Origin: Janthinobacterium sp. FW305-129
GTDB lineage: Bacteria > Pseudomonadota > Gammaproteobacteria > Burkholderiales > Burkholderiaceae_D
Length of the DNA: 64,000 bases
Assembly (NCBI RefSeq): GCF_020858115.1
Contig: NZ_JACYMM010000012.1
Location: forward strand, 62,001-126,000
Direction: 5' to 3'
Shown: in pieces, positions 1 through 9,936 of the stretch
Layout: each line of letters opens with the position of its first letter
Numbering within the stretch: the stretch's first letter is position 1
The notes under the pieces: model-generated
What the model was told of the DNA's origin: nothing
Database searches by the model: none
The model's input: the letters and a program-made list of their open reading frames with translations, nothing else
Position numbers and translations under genes: made by a program

Positions 1-36
1 ATCACGCGCCACCGATAAATCCTTGCAAAAAGGAAT

Positions 37-2463
37 ATGATGATTCCCTCTTTCCGGCCCGGTCCTTTATTAAAGGTCACTGGCGTTATTTTCATTCTGT
101 TCGGCCTCGCCCTGCTGGGCGGCGGCATCTGGCTGGCCACGCTCGGCGGCTCCTGGTACTACTTGCTGGCCGGCATAGGCATGCTGATCGCAGGCGCGCT
201 CGTGTTCCAAGGCAAGCGCAGTGCGCAACCATTCATGGCGCTGCTGCTGCTCGCCACCCTGATCTGGTCCGTGATCGAAGTGAAATTTGACTGGTGGCAA
301 TTGCTGCCGCGCCTCGACATCTGGTTTGCCGCCGCCGTCTGGCTGCTGCTGCCCTTCGTCAGCCGCCGCCTGGCGCCACCCGCCGCGGAGAAACAGCCGC
401 AATTGGGAAGGACGGCCCTGTCCGCCGCCGTGGCCCTGACCGTCATCGCCGGCGTCATCGCCCTGTTCCAGGACTACCATGACCTGCATGGCGACGTGCC
501 GGCCGACAGCATGGCCGCCACGGCCAGCGGCGATTTCGCGCCCGGCGTCGAGCACAATGACTGGTCCGCGTATGGCCGCTCCGGCTATGGCGACCGCTAC
601 GCGCCGGCCGCGCAGATCACGCCGGCCAATATTTCCGGCCTGAAAGAAGCCTGGACTTACCACACGGGCGACTTCAAGGGGCCGAACGATCCGGGCGAGA
701 TCGCCAATGAAGTGACGCCGCTGAAGGTCAATGACATGCTGTATTTGTGCACGCCGCACAATATCGTCATCGCCCTGAACCCGGACACGGGCAAGGAAAT
801 CTGGCGCCACGATCCGAAGATCAACCGCGACGCGGCCAGCTACCAGCACATGATCTGCCGCGGCGTCGCCTACTGGGACGTCAACGCGGGCCGCGCGAAG
901 AACAACCCGGCCCCTGAAGCGGCTGGCATGGAATGCCCGCGCCGCATCCTGGCGCCGACCATGGACGGCACCATGATCGCCGTCAATGCCGACACGGGCG
1001 AGTCGTGCAAGAGCTTTGGCAACAACGGCGTGGTCAACCTGTATAAAAACATGGCCATGATCAAACGCGGTTTCCTGATGCCAACTTCCCCGCCGGCCGT
1101 GGCGCAAAACGTGGCCGTGATCGCCGCCAGCGTGACGGACAACCATTCGACGGAAGAGCCATCGGGCGTGATCCGCGGCTACGATCCCGTCACGGGCAAG
1201 CTGCTGTGGAACTGGGACCCGGCCACGCCGGAAGATACCAAGCCCTTCCCTGAAGGCAAGAACTACACCAACAACTCGCCCAACTCGTGGGGCGTGGCCA
1301 GCATCGATGAAAAGCTGGGCATGGTCTACATTCCAATGGGCAATGAAACCCCCGACACCTGGGGCGGCAACCGCAACAAGAACGGCGAGAAATTCAACAG
1401 CGCCATCGTCGCGCTGGACCTGGCGACGGGTAAAGTGCGCTGGGTCTACCAGACCGTGCACCACGATATCTGGGACATGGACATCGGCGGCCAGCCTTCG
1501 CTGGTCGACATCGACACGCCGAAAGGCAAAGTGCCGTCCGTTGTCGCCACGACGAAACGCGGCGACATCTACGTGATCGACCGCCGCGACGGCAGCCTGG
1601 TCGTGCCGGCACCGGAAAAACCCGTGCCGACGAGCAATCCTGCCGCCGGCGACACCCTGTCGCCCACGCAGCCGTTCTCGGCCCTGACCTTCTTGCCTGA
1701 ACGCAATATCAGCGAAGCGGACATGTGGGGCACGACGCCGTTCGACCAGCTCGCTTGCCGCATCATCTTCAAGGAACGCCGCTATGAAGGCCCGTTCACG
1801 CCGCAAACGGCCGGCAAGGGCGCCGTCATCTCGCCGGGCCCGCTCGGCATCTTCGAATGGGGCGGCGCGGCCATCGACCCCGTGCGTCAGTTGCTGATCG
1901 TCAACCCTGACTACATGGGCTTCCTGGAAAAACTCGTGCCGCGCGCGGAAACGACGGCCAAGGGCGGCACGGGTGGCGAAATGGGCTTGCAGCCGCAGAC
2001 GGGCGTCCCGTTCGCCGTGGAAATCAAGGCCTTTTTGTCGCCGCTGGGCTTCCCGTGCCAGGCACCGCCGTGGGGCTATGTGGCCGCCGTCGACCTGCGC
2101 ACCATGAAGAAAGTGTGGATGCACAAGAACGGCACCACGCGCGACAGCGGTCCCGTGCCGATTCCCTTGCCGCTGGGCGTGCCCAGCCTGGGCGGCATGG
2201 TCACCACCGGTGGCGGCGTGACTTTCCTCAGCAGCACGCTCGACTACTACATCCGCGGCTACGACGTCAGCAACGGTAAAGTGATCTGGAAAGCCCGTTT
2301 GCCAGCCGGCGGCCAGGCTACGCCGATGAGCTATGTGTCGAACAAGTCGGGACGCCAGTTCGTCGTCGTCATGGCCGGCGGCCACGGTTCGCTGGGCACC
2401 AAGATGAGCGACACCCTGGTCGCATATGCCTTGCCCGAAGGCACTGCGGTACCGAAGAAGTAA
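37..2463 (+). CDS. gcd: Membrane-bound PQQ-dependent dehydrogenase, glucose/quinate/shikimate family
   Basis: This enzyme oxidises a sugar or cyclic polyol in the periplasm with PQQ and passes electrons to ubiquinone. The 808-residue product matches the usual length of about 800. The first ~145 residues form about five hydrophobic membrane segments, and the rest is an eight-bladed PQQ propeller rich in WGG, DTGK and GGGV turns. The motif FDQLACRI followed by RYEGPFTP and FEWGG is typical of this family. An AAGGA ribosome site at 30-34 precedes tandem ATGs at 37 and 40; I used the first. It is a single gene followed by a strong terminator, with no PQQ biosynthesis genes in view. The fold and family are clear. 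The choice between glucose and quinate/shikimate as substrate is not settled by sequence reading. Confidence 0.93.
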   Translation: MMIPSFRPGPLLKVTGVIFILFGLALLGGGIWLATLGGSWYYLLAGIGMLIAGALVFQGKRSAQPFMALLLLATLIWSVIEVKFDWWQLLPRLDIWFAAAVWLLLPFVSRRLAPPAAEKQPQLGRTALSAAVALTVIAGVIALFQDYHDLHGDVPADSMAATASGDFAPGVEHNDWSAYGRSGYGDRYAPAAQITPANISGLKEAWTYHTGDFKGPNDPGEIANEVTPLKVNDMLYLCTPHNIVIALNPDTGKEIWRHDPKINRDAASYQHMICRGVAYWDVNAGRAKNNPAPEAAGMECPRRILAPTMDGTMIAVNADTGESCKSFGNNGVVNLYKNMAMIKRGFLMPTSPPAVAQNVAVIAASVTDNHSTEEPSGVIRGYDPVTGKLLWNWDPATPEDTKPFPEGKNYTNNSPNSWGVASIDEKLGMVYIPMGNETPDTWGGNRNKNGEKFNSAIVALDLATGKVRWVYQTVHHDIWDMDIGGQPSLVDIDTPKGKVPSVVATTKRGDIYVIDRRDGSLVVPAPEKPVPTSNPAAGDTLSPTQPFSALTFLPERNISEADMWGTTPFDQLACRIIFKERRYEGPFTPQTAGKGAVISPGPLGIFEWGGAAIDPVRQLLIVNPDYMGFLEKLVPRAETTAKGGTGGEMGLQPQTGVPFAVEIKAFLSPLGFPCQAPPWGYVAAVDLRTMKKVWMHKNGTTRDSGPVPIPLPLGVPSLGGMVTTGGGVTFLSSTLDYYIRGYDVSNGKVIWKARLPAGGQATPMSYVSNKSGRQFVVVMAGGHGSLGTKMSDTLVAYALPEGTAVPKK

Positions 2464-2496
2464 TTAGCAACGCACTCCGCCCTGGAGTGCGCGCAT

Positions 2497-2534
2497 AAAA
2501 AAAGCCGTTCAGTCTGCACTGAACGGCTTTTTTA
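2497..2534. terminator. Bidirectional intrinsic terminator between gcd and hemY
   Basis: A perfect 10-bp stem (AGCCGTTCAG at 2503-2512, CTGAACGGCT at 2519-2528) encloses a 6-base loop. It is flanked by an A-run on the left and a T-run on the right, so it can end transcripts from both converging genes. Confidence 0.92.
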
Positions 2535-2550
2535 CGTCTGGGGAAACAGA

Positions 2551-3747
2551 TTACAGGATGGTGGCCAGCGCGCATTGGCGGTAATGCGCGGCGGCCTGTT
2601 CCGTCTGCTGCAAGGCATCGTGCATCTGCGCCAGCTTCAGGTGGGCGTCGCGCACCATCTGCGGCTCGTTCGCGTCGGACAAAGCCTGCTCCAGGTGGCG
2701 CTGGGCCTTGCCCCACAGTTTTTGCTTGAGGCACAGGGTGCCCAGGGTCAGCGCCAGTTCCGCGTCCAGCGGGCGCTGTTTCATCCATTGCTCGCAATGC
2801 TCGATCTGCAGCAGCAGGGCCGGCGTGCCGGCCGGCGCCGCCGCTTCGCGGTAGGCGCGCACGACGCGCTCGTCCCAGTCGGCGGCCAGCGACTCTTCGC
2901 ACACGAGGCGCGCTTCGTCGTGCAAGCCGCGCGCATTCAGGGCCGTGGCGGCGCGGCAGGCGATGTACGGCTTGACGCGGTCGGCGCTCGGCACGCTGGA
3001 CCACACGCGCATCAGCGATTCGGCGTCATGCGATGGGTCGGACAGCAAATGGTCGTAGGCCAGCTCGCGCAGGCGCGACGACAGGGCCGGATGCAGGGCG
3101 CGGTGCTTGTCGAGCGAACGCACGAGGCGCAGCACTTCCGGCCAGTTCTTCGCCTGCTGCTCGGCCTTCAGCGACCATTGCAGCGCGTGGATGTGGCGCG
3201 TGCCGCTGGCGTTGAGTTCGCGCACGGCGGCCAGGGCCGCTTCCGGCTGGTGGTCGTCGACCAGCAATTCCGTCACGGTCATCAAACGGGCCGTTTTCAG
3301 GCTGGCATCGCCTTCGACGCGGGACAGCCAGCTGTCGCGGCGCTCGGACTGGCGCATGCGGTGCGCGGCGCGCGCGCCGATCAGCGCGGCCAGACCGGCG
3401 TTTTCTTCCAGCTCGGCGGCGCGCAGGGCAGCTTTTTCCGCATGGCCGAAACGGCCTTCGAACAGGGCCTTCAAGGCTTCGCGCAAGCCCTTGTTGCCAT
3501 CGCGCTCACGCTTGCGCTGGCGGTAGGCCGCCACTTGCGCCGGCATGCGCACGGTGGCGCGCACCGCGCGCACCAGCAAATACAGCAGCACGAACAGCAC
3601 GACCTGCAGCAGCAGGAAGAAGTTCAGCGACAAGTCGATGCGGTACGGCGGATAGAACAGCACCACGTTGCCGGGGTTGAAACGGGCCGTCACGGCGATA
3701 CCGATCGCCGCGGCCATCAGGGCGAGTAACCAGAGAAATAGACGCAT
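2551..3747 (-). CDS. hemY: HemY-type heme biosynthesis-associated membrane protein
   Basis: This is an inner-membrane protein of the proteobacterial hem operon, thought to act as an accessory or scaffold in heme synthesis; its exact activity is not established. The 398-residue product has two hydrophobic segments near the start (about residues 1-22 and 40-63), the HemY_N layout. A long alpha-helical TPR-like domain rich in Ala, Leu and Glu pairs follows (for example LGTLCLKQKLWGKAQRHLEQA near the C-terminus). It is the last gene of hemC-hemD-hemX-hemY, only 4 bases after hemX, and ends at the bidirectional terminator. It should not be confused with protoporphyrinogen oxidase, which is also called HemY in Gram-positives. 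Confidence 0.9.
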   Translation of the reverse strand: MRLFLWLLALMAAAIGIAVTARFNPGNVVLFYPPYRIDLSLNFFLLLQVVLFVLLYLLVRAVRATVRMPAQVAAYRQRKRERDGNKGLREALKALFEGRFGHAEKAALRAAELEENAGLAALIGARAAHRMRQSERRDSWLSRVEGDASLKTARLMTVTELLVDDHQPEAALAAVRELNASGTRHIHALQWSLKAEQQAKNWPEVLRLVRSLDKHRALHPALSSRLRELAYDHLLSDPSHDAESLMRVWSSVPSADRVKPYIACRAATALNARGLHDEARLVCEESLAADWDERVVRAYREAAAPAGTPALLLQIEHCEQWMKQRPLDAELALTLGTLCLKQKLWGKAQRHLEQALSDANEPQMVRDAHLKLAQMHDALQQTEQAAAHYRQCALATIL

Positions 3748-3751
3748 GGGC

Positions 3752-4906
3752 TCAGGACTTCGCTTTGTAGTTGCGCACAGCCGTCAGGCTGTCGGACAAG
3801 GTTGGCATTTCGATGGCCAGATTGCTGCCCTGCACCTGGCGCAGCAGGGCTTGCGCCGTCTGCGTGCCCTTGGCGCGGGTGTCGAAATACTTGGCCAGCG
3901 CATCCTGCGCGGCGATCAAGTCGTTGCGGAAAGCCGTTTCATTGCGCGACAACAAGGCCATGCGGGCATTCAGCAAGCGCAGCTTGACGTTTTCCCGCAA
4001 GAAATACGATTGCGTCGGCGACAGCATCAGCGCTTCCGGCGTATCGACGCGGCGGATGCGGATCAACTGGCGCACATCGGCCCACATGTCGCCGCTCCAG
4101 CTATTCCAGCCGTCGCGCACGGTTTGCAGCAGCGGTTCCGGCGCCGGCGGTCCCACCAGCTTGCCGCCGGCATCGCGCACGGCCTTGGCCTTGGCCTTGC
4201 CCGGCTTTTCCGGCGCGGCCGGCGAGGCCGGCGTTTCGTCGGACAGCATCGGCAACGAGTCGATCTGGGCGATCACGGCGTCGAGGCGCAGGGCCACGCC
4301 CGTCGAATCGACACTGGGCAGGGCCTTGAGTTTTTCCATGTCGCGCCCGATGGCGCGGCGGATGGTGATGAATTGCGGCTTGTCGGAACGCGACAGGCTG
4401 CGGTCCGCGTTTTGCAGGGCGATCAGCGCGCCCGGCACGTTGCCGGCCAGCTGCAGCTGCTGGCTGGCCGTCGACAGCACTTGCTCGATTTCCGTCAGCG
4501 CCCACTCGTCGCGGTTCTTCGACAAGTCGTTGTACAGTTGTTCCAGCGCAAGCTGCTGGCTCTGGGTTTCGCTCTGGCGGTTTTCCAGCGCGCCCACCTT
4601 GATTTGCAGCTCTTTCGTGCCTTCTTGCACGTTGCGCGCCAGCACGCCCGTTTCGGCATTGCTGACATCGCCCTTTTGCAGGCGCTTGGCCACCTCTTCG
4701 CGCAGGTTGCGGATCTGCTTGCTGGTCGACCAGCTTTGCGCCGCCAGCAGCACGGCCAGCACGATGACGGCGATGCTCATGGGCTTTTGCAGCTGCTCCA
4801 GCAGGGTCGGCGCGCGGCCGGCAGGTTGGTCGGCCGCCTGCGGCGCCGTCTTCACGGCGCTGCCAGGCGTTGCATTCGGTTCGGAGAGTGTAGGCATTTC
4901 GTTCAT
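3752..4906 (-). CDS. hemX: HemX-family membrane protein (uroporphyrinogen-III C-methyltransferase-like annotation)
   Basis: The 384-residue product has a short polar N-terminus, one transmembrane helix (about residues 42-62, SIAVIVLAVLLAAQ) and a long coiled-coil periplasmic region. This is the HemX architecture, with no SAM-binding methyltransferase motifs. Family members are often labelled uroporphyrin-III C-methyltransferase, but the sequence gives no support for that catalytic role. The start ATG overlaps the hemD stop in an ATGA (4903-4906), so translation is probably coupled. The likely role is as a membrane partner of heme-pathway enzymes; this is inference from the operon. Confidence 0.88.
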   Translation of the reverse strand: MNEMPTLSEPNATPGSAVKTAPQAADQPAGRAPTLLEQLQKPMSIAVIVLAVLLAAQSWSTSKQIRNLREEVAKRLQKGDVSNAETGVLARNVQEGTKELQIKVGALENRQSETQSQQLALEQLYNDLSKNRDEWALTEIEQVLSTASQQLQLAGNVPGALIALQNADRSLSRSDKPQFITIRRAIGRDMEKLKALPSVDSTGVALRLDAVIAQIDSLPMLSDETPASPAAPEKPGKAKAKAVRDAGGKLVGPPAPEPLLQTVRDGWNSWSGDMWADVRQLIRIRRVDTPEALMLSPTQSYFLRENVKLRLLNARMALLSRNETAFRNDLIAAQDALAKYFDTRAKGTQTAQALLRQVQGSNLAIEMPTLSDSLTAVRNYKAKS

Positions 4907-5685
4907 GGTCGTGATTGTAACGCGGCGAGCACGCCTGCGTCGCCTGAACCTGTCAGGGTGACGCGGGCAAAACCCAGGGCCGCCGCCGTTTGTGCAATGC
5001 GGGCGTGCGGCACGATCAGATGCTGCTGTTGCATTTTCACAACAGCCGTCTTTTCATCGCCCATTTCGCCCAGCAGCGCCAGCAAACCGCGCAGCGCTTC
5101 CGAGCTGGTGATGATCCAGTCATTATTATGCTGCAACAGGTTTTCCAGGGTCGCCCGCAAGGCCGGCGTCAGCCTGGGCACCTGGCGGCGGTAGGCTGTA
5201 ACGAACTCGACTTCGGCGCCGGCCGCGCGCAAGCCGTCGGCCAGGTAATCGCGCCCGCCATCGCCGCGCACGATCAGCACGCGCTTGCCGCGCAGGGCCG
5301 GCAAGTCCAGCGCCAGCAACAAGTGTTCGGAATCGCTGCGCGCCGTGTCGAGCGGACTGGTGATACTGGCGTTGGCATCCGTGACGCCGTGCGCCGCCAA
5401 GGCCATCTTGCTGCCCTCGCCCACCACGGCCAGCGGCACGCCTGGCGGCCAGGCGGGCAAGTGCGCAAAGACGCAGTCGATGGCGTTGGGCGAAACAAAC
5501 GCCACCAGGTCGTAAGCGGCCAGGCGCGCCAGCACGGCTTGCAGCTGCGCGCATTCCTGTTCACCGTCCAGCGCATGGATTTCCAGCAGCGGCAGCAGGG
5601 TCACGGGCCAGCCCAGCGCCGCGATCCTGGCGGCCAGCGGCCCCGCTTGCGCCGCGGGCCGCGTGATCACCACGCTGTCAGGCAT
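4903..5685 (-). CDS. hemD: Uroporphyrinogen-III synthase
   Basis: It cyclises and inverts hydroxymethylbilane to uroporphyrinogen III, the branch point to heme, siroheme and cobalamin. The open frame extends well upstream of the real gene, but the family N-terminus [10 protein letters not shown] begins just after the ATG at 5685, giving the normal length of 260 residues. This start overlaps the hemC stop by 8 bases, consistent with coupled translation. Other family features are [16 protein letters not shown], a central [13 protein letters not shown] block and [12 protein letters not shown] near the end. The upstream extension has the composition of a shadow of hemC and is rejected. Confidence 0.93.
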   Translation of the reverse strand: MPDSVVITRPAAQAGPLAARIAALGWPVTLLPLLEIHALDGEQECAQLQAVLARLAAYDLVAFVSPNAIDCVFAHLPAWPPGVPLAVVGEGSKMALAAHGVTDANASITSPLDTARSDSEHLLLALDLPALRGKRVLIVRGDGGRDYLADGLRAAGAEVEFVTAYRRQVPRLTPALRATLENLLQHNNDWIITSSEALRGLLALLGEMGDEKTAVVKMQQQHLIVPHARIAQTAAALGFARVTLTGSGDAGVLAALQSRP

Positions 5686-6712
5686 GCGGCGCCAGGCCTT
5701 CATGGTTGTCGGGGGTAACGGCGCATGAGGCCAGGATGCCGGCGGCGTCCTGGCCGCGCAGCAGTTCGGCCACCTGTTCGCCCAGCAGTTCCGGCGCGCC
5801 GGCAGGGCCACTGACGTCGGCGCTGGCCATGCGCGCGCCGTCCGGCGTGGCGACCATGGCGCGCAAGCGCATCTGTTCGCCATCGACGGTGGCAAACGCG
5901 GCCAGGGGAATCTGGCAGCTGCCGCCGAAAATCTTCGATACCTTGCGCTCGGCCGTGACGGCTTGCGCCGTATCAACATGGTTCAGCGGCGCCAGCAGGC
6001 GCACCAGGTCGGCGCCGTCCGCGCGGCCGCTGCGGATCTCGATGGCCATGGCGCCCTGGCCTGCGGCCGGCAAGCTGTCTTCCGGCGCCAGCACGGCGCG
6101 GATGCGCGATGCCAGGCCCAGGCGTTTCAAGCCGGCGGCGGCCAGAATGATGGCGGCGTAGTCGCCACGGTCGAGCTTGCCCAAGCGCGTGTCGAGGTTG
6201 CCGCGCAGGGGCAGGATCGTCAGGTGCGGATAGCGCGCGGCGATCAGCGACTGGCGGCGCAGGCTGCTGGTGCCGACGACGGCGCCGTGCGGCAGCTCGG
6301 CCAGGCTGGCGTAATCGTTGGACACGAACGCGTCGCGCGGGTCTTCACGTTCGAGGATGGCGGCCAGGCTGTAGCCCTCTGGCAACTCCATCGGTACGTC
6401 TTTCAGCGAATGCACGGCCAGGTCGGCGCGGCCCTCTTCCATCGCCACTTCCAGCTCCTTGACGAACAGGCCCTTGCCGCCTACCTTGGACAGGGCGCGA
6501 TCCAGAATCTGGTCGCCGCGTGTGGTCATGCCGAGAATTTCAACGCTACACTGCGGATACAGGGCGGCCAGGCGCGCACGCACGTGTTCTGCTTGCCACA
6601 TGGCAAGACGGCTCTCGCGCGTGGCGATCACCAGGCGGGAAGGAATATTTTGGGTCAATTCAGATGCTTTCAAAACAAGTTCTTTCGCTGTGGCTGTCAT
6701 TGTCGTTGCCAA
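5678..6712 (-). CDS. hemC: Porphobilinogen deaminase (hydroxymethylbilane synthase)
   Basis: It polymerises four porphobilinogens into hydroxymethylbilane using a covalently bound dipyrromethane cofactor. The 344-residue product shows the family start [18 protein letters not shown], the [11 protein letters not shown] substrate loop, [17 protein letters not shown] and the cofactor-attachment cysteine in GGSCQIPLA. The first ~25 residues before [10 protein letters not shown] exceed the usual N-terminus, so a later start is possible. It is the first gene of the heme operon and is divergent from ppc across a 198-base spacer, the standard Burkholderiales arrangement. Confidence 0.96.
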   Translation of the reverse strand: MATTMTATAKELVLKASELTQNIPSRLVIATRESRLAMWQAEHVRARLAALYPQCSVEILGMTTRGDQILDRALSKVGGKGLFVKELEVAMEEGRADLAVHSLKDVPMELPEGYSLAAILEREDPRDAFVSNDYASLAELPHGAVVGTSSLRRQSLIAARYPHLTILPLRGNLDTRLGKLDRGDYAAIILAAAGLKRLGLASRIRAVLAPEDSLPAAGQGAMAIEIRSGRADGADLVRLLAPLNHVDTAQAVTAERKVSKIFGGSCQIPLAAFATVDGEQMRLRAMVATPDGARMASADVSGPAGAPELLGEQVAELLRGQDAAGILASCAVTPDNHEGLAPHA

Positions 6713-6910
6713 TTCGCCCGTCCGATATCAATTTGTATCGGAATGGCGCCCGGCGTCGCTATAATCGTTATCCCTTAGCCTAGAAGGCCAAGTCAGGCTA
6801 GCGTCCATGTTGAAGACCACAAATTTTATCATGCGCCCCCTCCCCTCTGCGGCCAAACGCCCGGTGCGATCCACATTCCCTTGCTTTTACACTTACTTTG
6901 GTTCTTTATT
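6713..6910. promoter_or_regulatory. Divergent hemC/ppc spacer with a candidate -10 box
   Basis: The 198-base gap must carry promoters for both hemC (minus) and ppc (plus). A perfect TATAAT lies at 6760-6765 on the plus strand. The nearest -35-like TTGTAT (6733-6738) is 21 bases away, longer than ideal, so the assignment to ppc is tentative. I see no clear ribosome site in front of ppc. Confidence 0.4.
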
Positions 6911-9760
6911 ATGCTCAATGACGCAGTAGCACCAGAAATAGTCCCGGCGGCCGGCTCCGACAAGGATGCGCCGCTGAAAGAAGATATCCGCCTGCTGGGC
7001 CGCCTGCTGGGCGACGTGCTGCGCGAACAGGAAGGCGATGCCGTCTTCCATGTGGTGGAAACCATACGCCAGACGTCCGTGCGCTTCCGCCGCGAAGCGG
7101 ACGCTGGCGCCGCGCTGGAACTCGACGCCATGCTCAAGGAACTGAGCCGCGAACAGACGATTTCCGTCGTGCGCGCCTTTTCCTACTTTTCGCACCTGGC
7201 CAACATTGCGGAAGACCAGCACCACATCCGCCGCCGCCGCGCCCACCTGCTGGCCGGCTCGCCGGCGCAAAAAGGCAGCGTCAGCTTCGCGCTGAGAAAA
7301 CTGCGCCTGGCCGGCGTGCCCCGCAAGACCGTCGACACCTTCTTCCAGGACGCCCTGATCGCCCCCGTGCTGACGGCCCACCCGACGGAAGTGCAGCGCA
7401 AGAGCATCCTCGACGCCGAGCACGACATCGCCCGCCTGCTGGCCGAGCGCGACCTGCCGCAGACGCCGAAAGAGCGGCAAGCCAACATGCAGCTGCTGCG
7501 CTCGCGCGTCGCGACCCTGTGGCAGACGCGCATGCTGCGCTACTCGAAGCTGACGGTGGCCGACGAAATCGAAAACGCCCTGTCCTACTACCGCATCACC
7601 TTCCTGCGCGAACTGCCGGGCCTGTATGACGACATCGAGGACGATATCGCTGCCGAATACCCGAACGGCGACGGCACGATCGAACCGATCAATGCCGCCT
7701 ACGTGCAGATGGGCAGCTGGATCGGCGGCGACCGCGACGGCAACCCGAACGTCAACGCGGGCACCATGCAGCATGCGCTGGCGCGCCACGCCACCACCAT
7801 CCTCGACTTTTACCTCGATGAAGTGCACGCGCTGGGCGCGGAATTGTCCGTCTCGACCCTGATGGTGGGCGTCAGCGCGGAACTGCAGGCGCTGGCCGAC
7901 CAGTCGCCGGATGCCTCGCCGCACCGCAGCGACGAGCCGTACCGCCGCGCCCTGATCGGCATCTATGCGCGCCTGGCCGCCACGGCCCGCGCCCTGGGCG
8001 CCACCAACATCCTGCGCAAGGAAGTGGGCGCGGCCGCCCCCTATCCGGACGCGACCGCCTTTGTGGCCGACTTGCGCACCATCATCGCCTCGCTCGAAGC
8101 GCACCACGGCGCGGCCCTCGTGCGCCCGCGCCTGGCCACCCTGGCGCGCGCGGCCGACATCTTCGGCTTCCACCTGGCGTCGCTCGACATGCGCCAGACC
8201 TCGGACGTGCACGAACGGGTGCTGGCCGACCTGTTCGCGCAAAGCGGCGTGGCCGCCGACTACGCGGCCCTGTCCGAGGAAGACAAGCAGGCGCTGCTGC
8301 TGAACGAACTGGCGCAGCCGCGCCTGCTGTACTCGCCCTACATCAGCTACGCCACGGAAACGGATTCCGAGCTGGCGATCCTGCGCGCCGCGCGCGACAT
8401 CCGCCAGCGCTACGGCGCGCGGGCCATTCGCAATTACATCATTTCGCACACGGAAACCGTGTCCGACTTGCTGGAAGTGTTGCTGCTGCAAAAGGAAACG
8501 GGCTTGCTGCGCACCGACTGGAAGGCGGGAGGCGAAGGCGACAGCAGCTGCGAGCTGATGGTCATCCCCCTGTTCGAGACGATCCCCGACCTGCAGCGCG
8601 CGGCCGGCATCATGAGCCAGCTCATGGCCTTGCCTTTGGTCAAACAATTGATCACCAAGCAGGGACAGTTGCAGGAAGTCATGCTTGGCTATTCCGATTC
8701 GAACAAGGATGGCGGCTTCCTCACCTCGAACTGGGAACTGTACAAGGCGGAACTGGCGCTGGTGGCCGACTTCCGGAAGGCCGGCGTCAAGCTGCGCCTG
8801 TTCCACGGCCGCGGCGGCACCGTGGGCCGTGGCGGCGGACCCAGCTACGAAGCCATCCTGGCCCAGCCGCCGGGCACCGTCAACGGCCAGATCCGCCTGA
8901 CGGAACAGGGCGAAATCATCGCCTCGAAGTTTTCCAACGCGGAAATCGGCCGGCGCAACCTGGAATTGCTGGTGGCCGCGACCCTGGAAGCGAGCCTGGC
9001 GCCGCAGGAAGCCAATCCGGCCCGCAACGGCCAGCTGGCGCAGTTCGAAGCCGTGATGGCGCAGCTGTCGGACCGCGCCTATCACGCCTACCGCCACCTC
9101 GTGTATGAAACGCCGGGCTTTACGGAATATTTCTTTTCAGCAACACCGATCGCGGAAATCGCCGAACTGAACCTCGGTTCGCGTCCCGCCTCGCGCAAGG
9201 CCAACCAGCGCATCGAAGACTTGCGCGCCATTCCCTGGGGCTTTTCCTGGGGCCAGTGCCGCTTGCTGCTGCCCGGCTGGTTCGGCTTCGGCAGCGCCAT
9301 CGACGCCTGGATCAACGAGGCCGACGGCGCCGCGAAAGATGCAAAAATCGCCACCCTGCGCGCCATGTACGCCGAATGGCCCTTCTTTGCTACCCTGCTG
9401 TCGAACATGGACATGGTGCTGGCCAAGACGGACCTGGCGATCGCTTCGCGCTATGCGGAACTGGTGGCGGACCAGGACTTGCGCGAACGCATCTACAAGC
9501 GCATCACGGACGAGCATGGCACCACCCTGCGCTGCCTGGAGCTGATCACCGGCAACACCGAGCGCCTGGCGGGCAATCCGCTGCTGGCCCGCTCGATCCA
9601 GAACCGCTTCGCCTACCTCGATCCGCTGAACCACTTGCAAGTGGAATTGATCAAGCGCAACCGCGCCCTGTCGGCGGAAAGCCGCATCGATGAAAGGGTG
9701 CACCGCGGCATCCAGTTGTCGATCAACGGCGTGGCCGCCGGCCTGCGCAACACGGGCTGA
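6911..9760 (+). CDS. ppc: Phosphoenolpyruvate carboxylase
   Basis: It carboxylates phosphoenolpyruvate with bicarbonate to oxaloacetate, feeding the TCA cycle. The 949-residue product (from the ATG at 6911; an in-frame ATG at 6881 would add ten hydrophobic residues unlike the family) shows the active-site stretch [13 protein letters not shown] with the catalytic His. It also shows [12 protein letters not shown], the second catalytic segment [26 protein letters not shown], and the C-terminal [20 protein letters not shown] with the invariant terminal NTG. The length is within the 880-1000 range of proteobacterial enzymes. It is divergent from the heme operon and ends at a hairpin at 9788. Confidence 0.97.
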   Translation: MLNDAVAPEIVPAAGSDKDAPLKEDIRLLGRLLGDVLREQEGDAVFHVVETIRQTSVRFRREADAGAALELDAMLKELSREQTISVVRAFSYFSHLANIAEDQHHIRRRRAHLLAGSPAQKGSVSFALRKLRLAGVPRKTVDTFFQDALIAPVLTAHPTEVQRKSILDAEHDIARLLAERDLPQTPKERQANMQLLRSRVATLWQTRMLRYSKLTVADEIENALSYYRITFLRELPGLYDDIEDDIAAEYPNGDGTIEPINAAYVQMGSWIGGDRDGNPNVNAGTMQHALARHATTILDFYLDEVHALGAELSVSTLMVGVSAELQALADQSPDASPHRSDEPYRRALIGIYARLAATARALGATNILRKEVGAAAPYPDATAFVADLRTIIASLEAHHGAALVRPRLATLARAADIFGFHLASLDMRQTSDVHERVLADLFAQSGVAADYAALSEEDKQALLLNELAQPRLLYSPYISYATETDSELAILRAARDIRQRYGARAIRNYIISHTETVSDLLEVLLLQKETGLLRTDWKAGGEGDSSCELMVIPLFETIPDLQRAAGIMSQLMALPLVKQLITKQGQLQEVMLGYSDSNKDGGFLTSNWELYKAELALVADFRKAGVKLRLFHGRGGTVGRGGGPSYEAILAQPPGTVNGQIRLTEQGEIIASKFSNAEIGRRNLELLVAATLEASLAPQEANPARNGQLAQFEAVMAQLSDRAYHAYRHLVYETPGFTEYFFSATPIAEIAELNLGSRPASRKANQRIEDLRAIPWGFSWGQCRLLLPGWFGFGSAIDAWINEADGAAKDAKIATLRAMYAEWPFFATLLSNMDMVLAKTDLAIASRYAELVADQDLRERIYKRITDEHGTTLRCLELITGNTERLAGNPLLARSIQNRFAYLDPLNHLQVELIKRNRALSAESRIDERVHRGIQLSINGVAAGLRNTG

Positions 9761-9787
9761 TCGCGCCGCATCGCCATCGGCACACAG

Positions 9788-9816
9788 GGGCCGGCGCCGC
9801 AAGGGCCGGCCCTTTT
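9788..9816 (+). terminator. Probable intrinsic terminator after ppc
   Basis: GGGCCGGC (9788-9795) can pair with GCCGGCCC (9805-9812) around a 9-base loop, followed by TTTT. The stem is strong but the T-run is short. Confidence 0.55.
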
Positions 9817-9936
9817 GCTTGCCTGATGGAAAAATATTCTCAATAAAGCAACATTTGGTATTACACTAGCGTCGGATACTTTTCCACTCCGGCGCCAGGC
9901 GCACGGCAGCGGCCAACCATGACGCCAGGGGCGCGG

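Noticed and set aside
70..2385. Long antisense open frame across gcd
   Set aside because: It lies opposite a clear PQQ dehydrogenase gene; long antisense frames are expected in GC-rich genes, and the product is Arg/Gly/His-rich with no domain.
6893..9097. 734-codon minus-strand frame opposite ppc
   Set aside because: It is antisense to a well-supported enzyme and has no recognised motif or ribosome site.
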